Assembly (NCBI GenBank): GCA_026419785.1
Contig: JAODTK010001832.1
Span: 1-64,000, forward strand
Reading direction: 5' to 3'
Length of the DNA: 64,000 nt
Source of the DNA: Sclerodactyla briareus
Lineage: Eukaryota; Echinodermata; Holothuroidea; Dendrochirotida; Sclerodactylidae
Shown here piece after piece: positions 56,801 through 64,000 of the stretch. Numbering within the stretch: the stretch's first letter is position 1; every line of letters starts with the position of its first letter. Made by a program: the position numbers and the translations under genes. Below the pieces are notes generated by a model. That model ran no database searches and was not told where the DNA came from. It was given only the letters and a program-made list of their open reading frames with translations.

Positions 56801-58165
56801 TGACCAGGGATTTTCAAGCTGGGCGGCTGGGAGTTTTTCTCCTACTGTCACTGATGGAATCCCATCGATCAAAACTCGCAAATAATAGCAGATTCCATGC
56901 ACACATGTATACAAATTGCACAACAAAATTTGTTCTTCAGATACGGGCAGATGGATCCAACAAGAAGGCTAAGCTCCCGCTTTTGTTTTTAACAAAGACC
57001 TAAGCGCATTCCCATTCCAGTCACACTATATCTTGAAGAAAAATCACAATGGAATAATGTGGTAGTCTGAACAATTTTTTTATGAGTGATAGTGGTTTTT
57101 ATTAACAGGCTTCACAGTAGGGTCTGTTCATCATCTGATGAGGATATATACTAGTGTGATATTCGTGCGGTTGTGCTCTTTCTCCAGGTGTCCGAGCCCC
57201 CATCTGCTGATATCCCTTAGCTAGGTCCGAGTTAAATTAATATGATTCCTCCAGGCAAGTTCGATGATAATGGTAATGATATTGTGTCAAAGGGGCTGAG
57301 GAAATGGCAGTTCGATGTTGACGTACAGTGTGCAGAACACTTTGAACTTCTTCCCCTGCCAAAATTGCAAATCCCTGCCAACAAGAAACTTTTAACAGAT
57401 TTCTCCTATGCTAATCAACACAACACAACATCCCGCAAAACTGGGATGAATTTGTTGCATTTTCAAATAGTGGGAATAGTTTGGCAAATGAGCCGTAACG
57501 ATATCAATATGGGAGAATTCGTCTATTCCCCCAATTTGTTCAGTGGTGGAGCCATGAGGCACTACAACAGCGAACTGGCATATTACGAGCCAAGGCGCTG
57601 TTTTTTACCAAGCAGCCGGCATTGAGCCAGCTAAGATTCCTTCACGACAATGCTCGGGGATATTCTTTTTTTTTTCTGCTGTTCAATTCTGGTTTATGGA
57701 AGTATGGAAAAATGGACAAAGAGTGGGCGCATATCCGTACACTCGCAGTAAACAAAAATCAACAGCATTTTCGTCCATGGAACTTCCATTGACGATTTTG
57801 GCCACTGACCACTAGATACCTTCTACCCCCTACCCTCGTAGATCCCCGAACAACCTACCCTTGAATAGCATTGGTCCTCCGGTATTATTGATCACGTTCA
57901 TAAACATTCGACGTAAACCTGTAAATGGAGAATTCTATTACCAATTTCTTAATGATCCTTCAAAGGACTTAGGATAAGAAACAATTCGAATAAATTGTGA
58001 ACAGATGGATAAATTGCTATTTTCCTATCTCTGTCTCTCCACCTCGTGTCATTTTTCACCTTATTCTCAAGCCCACTTGTTCGCTCCCTGTGCTGATTCC
58101 TCTCTTTCAAAGCTGTTCTCCAAAGTGTCTTAACTTTTCTATGCCGTAAGTAAGCCATGTTCAAG
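53846..58165. other. Long unassigned stretch
   Basis: No recognised gene in 4.3 kb. Open frames noted: 54,608-55,156 minus (182 codons, contains a TG/CA-rich patch at 54,985-55,030); 55,711-56,243 plus, AT-rich; 56,729-56,926 minus; 57,242-57,625 plus (127 codons with an ATG, hydrophilic, followed by LAYYEPRRCFLPSSRH). None shows a domain or clear splice context. T-run at 55,928-55,940. Could be intron or intergenic. Confidence 0.35.
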
Positions 58166-58169
58166 TATT

Positions 58170-58470
58170 TCAGTTGCTGGTCTTCACACAAAACAATAGG
58201 GCGCTTGCACTTTAATGAGAAAGCTACACAACACCAAAGTTCAGCTTGATTGGACCACTATTCTGGATTATCCTCTTCACTATATTTTCAGACGTGACCT
58301 CTGCTCTGACCCTCAGATGACCTTTTGACCAGGACTCTGAACCAATAGGGATCGTTTACTCATTATTGGAACCCACATAACCAAGTATGAGCTTTATCAT
58401 TCGAGGTGGGGTCGGTTAGGCTCTTCACAAGCAAAAATTGCCCAAATTAATCATTTCGGCTTGGTAACAC
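58170..58470 (+). repeat. RepA copy 4, about one unit
   Basis: cacaaaacaatagggcgctt, aatgagaaagctacacaaca, gcttgattggaccactattc, ctcagatgaccttttgacca, accaatagggatcgtttact, tgagctttatcattcgaggt and cacaagcaaaaattgcccaa follow the RepA order: one second-type half followed by one first-type half. Both ends are missing. Confidence 0.7.
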
Positions 58471-58634
58471 AGTAATAGTAATGCGATAATAATACATTTG
58501 TACCTCCCTTTAGGTCGGTCTGGCCAGATTCACATTATGAAGCCCCTTCAAATCTTTAAAACAACTACTGCTCGAGTATTCTCCCGTTCGCCTAAATTTG
58601 CCATGTTCCCGAAAATTTTTACACTGCTTCATAA

Positions 58635-58705
58635 TTATTAGTATTATTATTATTAATTATTATTATTGTTATAATTATTATTATTATTAATCATTATTCT
58701 TTTAT
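58635..58705. repeat. ATT trinucleotide microsatellite
   Basis: attatt repeats with gttataatt interruptions. Confidence 0.85.
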
Positions 58706-58734
58706 CGCAATTATTTAGGGAATAACGAACAGAT

Positions 58735-58870
58735 GCGAGGGCCTTTGTGTTGCAGAATTAGACCCGGGATGACGTCATAATAGGGGGGTGGCGGAAAAAT
58801 CCCGAGATCACCCCATACATTATTGGATCTAATTCTATAAGGCGGAGCCTCGGTGGTAAACAGGAGGACT
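58735..58870 (-). repeat. Dispersed repeat with CRE palindrome, copy 2 (inverted)
   Basis: gggatgacgtcataatagg with TGACGTCA at 58,770-58,777, followed by ggtggcggaaaaatcccgag. It is the reverse complement of the order seen at 16,435-16,545. A GC-rich patch ggcggagcctcggtgg follows. A plus-strand donor-like gaaggtgaggtacgg lies at about 58,995, so a promoter and first exon here is conceivable but not shown. Confidence 0.5.
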
Positions 58871-60640
58871 ATTGAAACGTTATTTGCATGACACCCACCA
58901 TTCGATTATTGTTCTGCAGAGAGAAGGCCGTGCTCTTGCTTGTATAGCTTTGTGTACGTTGGCGATCAAGTCCAAACTCAGGGACCCCTGATAGAAGGTG
59001 AGGTACGGTAAAGCTGTTTATCTATCATAAAAGTGGGTAATATTTCTTCTTGTCGTCCCTTTGTTCACAGTCTGTTATGTGGATTCGGGATTTAGGTTCG
59101 TCATTCATTCATTCCACCTCCAGGACCAGGGAAACAAATTTTAGAAATTCAGAAGAAAAAAAATACAATATATACAAAAGAAAAAAGATAATAAATTTAG
59201 TGTTTTAGATTGCACAGAAAAATGTTGCATCAAAATTGGTTAGAAGGTGTCCCAAAAAGGTCATAGGATAACGGCTTCATAAGTTTCTTTACAATAACAT
59301 TTTCAGTAAGTCAATGTTGTAAATTGATATTTCCTACTGAGTGTCTCCGGTAGGCGCTCAAAATCTCAACTCCTAAGGGAGTGGGGGGGGGGGTCCACCC
59401 TGGGATACTCTAAACGGGAACGGTCACATTGCAATTCTCATGAAAAAGGGTACAGACCTTTTGTTCAATATATCACTCATCCTATCGGTATAATTTCTGA
59501 ATTTCTGTGTATGAGGTTTGTTTCTCAAGCCAGTCACTGCTTAAAAACTAACCTTTGGTTTGTAATCAGGTTGGTATGGATTTGATTGGTGGTATCGAAA
59601 ATTCGCTGCCCTACACTAACGTGCGGCTGGCGATTACGCTTTTAGTCATACGCTGATCCACATGATCAGAACTTTGTCATCAGAATTGAACATATTCCCC
59701 TTTTTCATCACGCAAGTTTCCAATTATCAGTATGCCATAAACTCATATACCAATCTGGCATATTTTCCAATTGGCAACTAACAGTCATTACGTTTAGATT
59801 TTTCATGATTGAAATTTAACCTCCACCTAGCACTGTACTCCACATAAATGTCAATTAACGTCTGAAGACAAGTGAAATATCATATGCAAATGAGTTGTAA
59901 CATGTACGCCAAAGGGCACTGCATTCGATTTTTGGAGCGATCTTGCTAAATGAATACTGAATTAATATTGCAGGAGCATATTCTCTTCTCTTGTCGTATC
60001 ACGGATAGTCATAACAAAGAGCTGCAGACACTATTCCGCGCAGTTATAAAGGGACAGCCAATTGTATGCTGGAATAATGACATACTAAATCGAAACATTT
60101 TCAGCATCCAACCCAGCCACATATAAAACTTGGAGTATTTATGCAACGCGAATCGACATCACTCAGACGATTTGAAAGTCATTCCTATGCCTCTGCACCC
60201 CATATGCATATAGAGGGGGTGGGGCACAGCTCCAAGCAGATATTTCTGTGAAAATTCGGGCAGTGCTGGTACTCTCGAGCACCGACTACGTCATACAAAA
60301 TTAATTGCAATGATGCTGCTATTTAATTTAATGGAAATCAGAGTTTAGCAAATCATCTTGGTAATCGAAATGGAGCAAATCAAAAGTAAAATTCCAAAAC
60401 TTGGCTTGCTTGCCTGGCTGATTCGCGTCGTGAGTTTTAACCTAGATGGCCTTCCCTGCTATTCCCTCTCTACACAACGTGAACAACGGTTTTGTTCACA
60501 AACTTCGCGGACAACGTTGCAACTGGTCGCGGCGCGGTAAACAAGACTGAGTTCTGAACAAACAACCGTGCGTTTATTCGATCGGTATTGCATAGGCTAG
60601 GTTTCCATAGTTTCCAATGTGGTGTTCAGTATGGGCGTGA
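58871..60640. other. Unassigned DNA
   Basis: A-rich 59,150-59,200 and a G-run at 59,383-59,392. Short frames only. Nothing recognised. Confidence 0.4.
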
Positions 60641-60645
60641 AATAT

Positions 60646-60721
60646 CCCCGCTGGATGAGCGGGGTTATTCACGAAGAAGCGTACCTACCTTCTAGCGAAA
60701 ACGAATGTTTCCGCTAGAAGG
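60646..60721. other. Two adjacent perfect or near-perfect hairpins
   Basis: ccccgct-ggatg-agcgggg at 60,646-60,664 (7-bp perfect stem) and ccttctagcgaaaa-cgaatg-tttccgctagaagg at 60,688-60,721 (about 14-bp stem with one mismatch). They could be a structured RNA or the ends of a small foldback element; no known family is recognised. Confidence 0.6.
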
Positions 60722-60779
60722 TATTGTGAGTCATATACGCAAAATAAACCGTGTTTAATAATGTTCCCACGATTTTAGC

Positions 60780-61170
60780 ACTAGTCCCCCCCCCCCCCCC
60801 TCTCGCTGGTTCCAATTCGTTTACATCTCAGCCTCCGGCTCTAGGATGATGAAAATTGGATGGATCCGCTACGTTGGCATCTTTTGTCGAACGATGGACC
60901 ATAATCTGCTCTCTCGATTACCGCCGCACCTACAGAATCGCTAAAATAATACAACGTACCCCAGTAACCCACATCTCGAAATCATTCATCAGGCGCGGTT
61001 CCACTATAGCACGCCCTGATGAAATCCTTAATACAATCCGCATCAGCCAATGATGGCGCTCCGATTAGATAGTGTATCGCAGTGTATAATACCCCCCCCC
61101 CCTCAAATCGTCAGCAGTACATGTCGGGGGGCAATAAAAGCCAAGTTAAGGCAGTACATATTCAAGTTGA
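60780..61170. repeat. RepC, dispersed GC-rich repeat, diverged copy
   Basis: Contains a C-run of 14 at 60,787-60,800, then at about 61,040 gccaatgatggcgctccgat, tagatagtgtatcgc and a C-run before tcaaatcgtcag. The order matches the copies at 62.1 and 63.0 kb. Confidence 0.5.
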
Positions 61171-61496
61171 GATCTAGAACTCAAGTAGTGCTACTTGGGC
61201 GAAGAATAGCAGAAATGAAAGCAGGGGAAAGCAAAAGTGAAATGTTTACGCAAAATATTTACGTGTGCTCATAAAAAGGAACCTTTTTGAGATTTGGGTA
61301 ATTTTTTTCGGATAATATGACGAGCCATTTCAATGACCAGAGGCCCTACAAAAAAAACTAAGGCTGTGAAAAGATCGGGGAAAAAAAAAAGATGGGAAGT
61401 GCCTTTTCTAACATCAGGAGGCATTATATTGGCCGAAATTTTGTGTACTACGCACATGATGATGGATCTCACTTCGATAGTAAATCGACGACCCTA

Positions 61497-61752
61497 CGAA
61501 ATACTGTATCCCCCCCCCCTTCTCCCGCGCCTCCCACTGAAAACTCCTAGCTACGCTACTGAAGTAAAGTACCAACAGTACTATTCCTGCGATCTGAGTG
61601 ACCTATTTCTTCCGAAACCTCAACGAAATACTGTACCCCCCCCCCTTTCTCCAGCGCCTCCCACTGAAAACTCCTAGCTACGCTACTGAAGTAAAGTACC
61701 AACAGTACTATTCCTGCGATCTGAGTGACCTATTTCTTTCTTCCGAAACCTT
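61497..61752. repeat. 127-bp tandem duplication, nearly identical units
   Basis: Unit 1 (61,497-61,623) and unit 2 (from 61,624) both read cgaaatactgta, C-run, gcgcctcccactgaaaactc, ctagctacgctactgaagta and ctattcctgcgatctgagtg. They differ only in the C-run length, a base near it and an extra ttct near the end. The similarity is far higher than for other repeats here, so the duplication is recent or an assembly artefact. Confidence 0.9.
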
Positions 61753-62090
61753 CTCAACTATTCTGGCTAAGCGATGATTGGGCTCCGTTCAGGTCTTCGG
61801 CAAAATCATCTCCCACATTCACAACGTGTGGTGCATCATTTACATATTGTCACTTTGCTGATCAGATGTTAATGGCTAAGAGGATGAGTTGGGTTCAATC
61901 TAGCTCCACCTGTTTATGTAAATTGTAAACTTGCAGTGGTTTTTGGTATCTAGTTTGAAATACTTGCTGTCATATTCTTTCGTAAAAATATAACGAGGCC
62001 GTAGATGCTGTTTGCTATATTTAATTTTGCCTATCCCTGTAGATGGACAACTCAGGCATCTTTTCATACTAAATTGCACATCCATATTTT
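61753..62090. other. Unassigned DNA
   Basis: Short frames only; nothing recognised. Confidence 0.4.
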
Positions 62091-62094
62091 TGCA

Positions 62095-62285
62095 ATTAGG
62101 CCCGGTAAGTGCCATTCCGGCGATCAAGTAGGTATAAAAAGGTACATTTTTCTGGGGGCGCTACGCGCCAACCGATGGTGGCGGCCCCGCTTAGATAGTA
62201 AATTGCACTCCACATCGCCCACCGCGCCCTCCCCCTTTTGAAACGGATCGACGCTCCTGATCGTGCATACAAATACCTGTGAGGA
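62095..62285 (+). repeat. RepC copy, fuller
   Basis: agtgccattccggcgatcaa, taaaaaggtacatttttctg, ggcgctacgcgccaaccgat, ggtggcggccccgcttagat, then a ccgcgccctccccctt patch and gtgcatacaaatacctgtga. It aligns with 62,975-63,120. Confidence 0.7.
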
Positions 62286-62970
62286 AGAAACGTTAGAAAA
62301 AATGGGCTAACCACAGTTTTAAAAACTGTCTGCACAAGGAACGCCACAGCAAGCTGCCGAGTATGTAGCCTCATTTATCACTCACTGCATGGGGGGTCGT
62401 TTGCGAAGAGCCGGCCCCTCAGACACTCCTATCATGCAAAATCATGGCATGATGTCCCAGGAGATGGCGCAGTTCCCAGCTCACAGATGCCGCCCGCCAA
62501 AGCCTCAGATGGCAGGTTGCCTCATTCCTGTCCGACTGAATATATAAGACCGTATTGAATGTACATCGATAATCTCAGCCTGATAGGAATGTGGTACGTT
62601 TATGCAGATAGAATGCACATGTCAACACATCAGTTATTCAACAAACATGAACCGATTGTCACATTCATTATCTCTCTTTTTTTTTTTTGGCCGATAACAT
62701 ATCGCACTGTAACCATATCAGTGACCATTCTTGAGAGTGTTGTTCCCGTGCGCGATCCCTATACTGTATGGGCTTACGGACCGAGGAGTCAATGTTGTTT
62801 CACTCGTATGGCGTTGGTTTAGATATAATATGTATGATGTATTGGAGAAGGAAAACCCACTCCTCACATTCAATAGATTCCGGTAAGAGTGTAAAGATCA
62901 TTTTTGTGTCAGTGTAATTCAACAGGCACTTTGTTTTCAACCGATGGTGGGAGTATAAATGGTTCCTGTC
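62286..62970. other. Unassigned DNA
   Basis: A T-run lies at 62,678-62,688. 62,400-62,530 is GC-richer without a domain. Nothing recognised. Confidence 0.4.
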
Positions 62971-62974
62971 AGGC

Positions 62975-63120
62975 ACTCGAGGGGCCATTTCCGGTGATCT
63001 AGGGGGTGTTAAAACCGCAAAGTTTTCAGGTGCGCTCCGCGCCAATCGATGATGGCGCTACGCTCAGATGTGACCGCGCCCCCCGGATTGACAAATCCTG
63101 CATACGCCCCTGTGATAAAG
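62975..63120 (+). repeat. RepC copy
   Basis: ggggccatttccggtgatct, ttaaaaccgcaaagttttca, ggtgcgctccgcgccaatcg, atgatggcgctacgctcaga, cgcgccccccggattgac and catacgcccctgtgataaag follow the same order as 62,095-62,285. Confidence 0.7.
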
Positions 63121-64000
63121 TGCATTTGTGAGTGGCTTTGATATTTAGGGGTTTGAATATTTAATAGAGAAAATTAATAAATACGTAAATTGCTCTATGA
63201 ATACTATAAATCCGCAGCACCAATTTGTTGTATGGCAGCTTAATGCCGCATTGTTACAATCAGTGATTTGGGATGAGTTTGCCACTACGAGTCCCACGAG
63301 ACACCCCCATTCTCATGGCGTACCCACGAGGGTTGGGGGTTAGAACCCTTCCCCCCCATGACCCAAGTGCCCAATATTTGTTAACACAAAAACATATTTT
63401 TGCAGTTCAGATGGGGTTCCGCCGCTGTTATTTAGCAACTATTGCAGTCAGCATGTGTCCTAAGGGCCATCGATGACATTTGTCAATGGGGAGCGTGAGG
63501 CCATCTATGAGGGCGCACTTCCCTTGGGTTTCCTACGCTCACCCCTCCCCCCCCCCCACAAGAGAAAATATCTCAGTAGAGCCTACGCGCCCGACTCGAC
63601 TATATCTCAGTACACCACCACTTGCAGATAATTTAAATGATTTTCCTGTTCGCGTGGATTCACAGATCGTGTGGTCATGCCGCCCCCGCTTCCGCACATG
63701 GGATTCTACCTACGTTTCACAACAGCTTAACATTGCATGCTACCTACAAATACGTCGATATTCCTATTTTTCCATTGCTATAACAGTTGTACCTAGTAAT
63801 TCACCAGTGCTGTTTCCAAGTTTCATACATTACATTCATATCGAAAGGAATTAACCAAGTTAGCCTTCAACAAATTAAAGCATCACAGCACGGTTTATTA
63901 ATTTTACAGGAGCATTAGTCGTAAAGATCGTGCGTACCCACTAGGCGTTATCAAAATAAGCAACAAAACTAATGAATGAGCGAATGCAGAAGATGGAAAC
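63121..64000. other. Unassigned DNA to the window edge
   Basis: C-runs near 63,350 and 63,546. A plus-strand 124-codon frame (63,480-63,854) has no domain and begins in low-complexity sequence. No gene called. Confidence 0.35.

Noticed and set aside
57242-57625. 127-codon plus-strand frame with ATG
   Set aside because: It looks protein-like in composition but nothing is recognised; kept as an unassigned note rather than a gene.
1-64000. A bacterial or phage accessory system (toxin-antitoxin, defence island, biosynthetic cluster)
   Set aside because: Sequence character is eukaryotic throughout: SINEs, LINEs, microsatellites, splice-flanked exons and no operons or ribosome-binding sites.

Overview
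The window looks like intron-rich, repeat-dense DNA from a marine invertebrate animal; I cannot name the species. There are no prokaryotic-style operons, ribosome-binding sites or long clean ORFs. It contains long AT, CA and TATG microsatellites, tRNA-derived SINEs, several LINE fragments, Penelope-like elements, tandem arrays with units near 150 bp, and exon-sized open stretches bounded by GT/AG. Domains recognisable by eye (HYR, possibly CUB, GIY-YIG, LINE reverse transcriptase) fit a metazoan rich in extracellular mosaic proteins, such as an echinoderm, hemichordate, amphioxus or lophotrochozoan. Almost every recognisable coding stretch carries single-base insertions or deletions, and neighbouring repeat copies differ largely by indels. 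This fits old decay, a noisy long-read consensus, or both, so a frameshift alone does not prove a pseudogene here.

Layout. 0-2.8 kb: AT microsatellites separating two Penelope-like fragments on the minus strand. 3.3 kb: a possible short exon. 3.7-5.3 kb: a GC-rich repeat whose larger copies carry a TATA-like motif, separated by ACAT microsatellites. 6.5-7.1 kb: first copy of 'RepA', a dispersed element with tandem innards. 7.6-10.5 kb: the best-preserved element, a near-complete LINE (endonuclease, linker, reverse transcriptase) on the minus strand. 12.6-13.5 kb: second RepA copy. 14.7 kb: a possible CUB-like exon. 15.2 and 17.4 kb: SINEs. 17.9-19.3 kb: a second LINE. 19.4-21.1 kb: a mobile-element-associated gene relic on the plus strand. 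22.0-23.9 kb: AT repeats and a plus-strand Penelope-like fragment. 24.7-25.4 kb: CA repeats. 29.4-30.7 kb: the longest RepA copy. 31.9-32.8 kb: a third LINE. 34.1-34.5 kb: a minisatellite. 36.3 kb: an inverted-repeat foldback. 37.5-39.3 kb: a satellite with a unit near 149 bp ('RepB'). 40.2, 46.2 and 51.6 kb: minus-strand exon candidates. 48.5-49.5 kb: a tandem repeat of about 72 bp. 50.3-51.2 kb: ACGT-rich DNA. 52.1 kb: a TATG microsatellite. 53.6 kb: a SINE. 58-63 kb: RepA remnant, a CRE-bearing repeat, hairpins, a 127-bp tandem duplication and a dispersed GC-rich repeat.

The most informative host-gene signal is a HYR (hyalin repeat) module at 51,556-51,797 on the minus strand, flanked by splice-like sites. 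Exon candidates at 46.2, 40.2, 14.7 and 3.3 kb lie on the same strand. They could belong to one or more large secreted or membrane genes whose introns fill with repeats, but nothing in the window joins them. The most unusual repeat is RepA, with apparently shared ends, a variable number of ~300-bp units each made of two ~150-bp halves, and in one copy a hairpin just inside the 3' end. That architecture recalls non-autonomous Helitron/'pearl'-type elements. No prokaryotic defence system, CRISPR array, rRNA gene or intact tRNA gene was seen.
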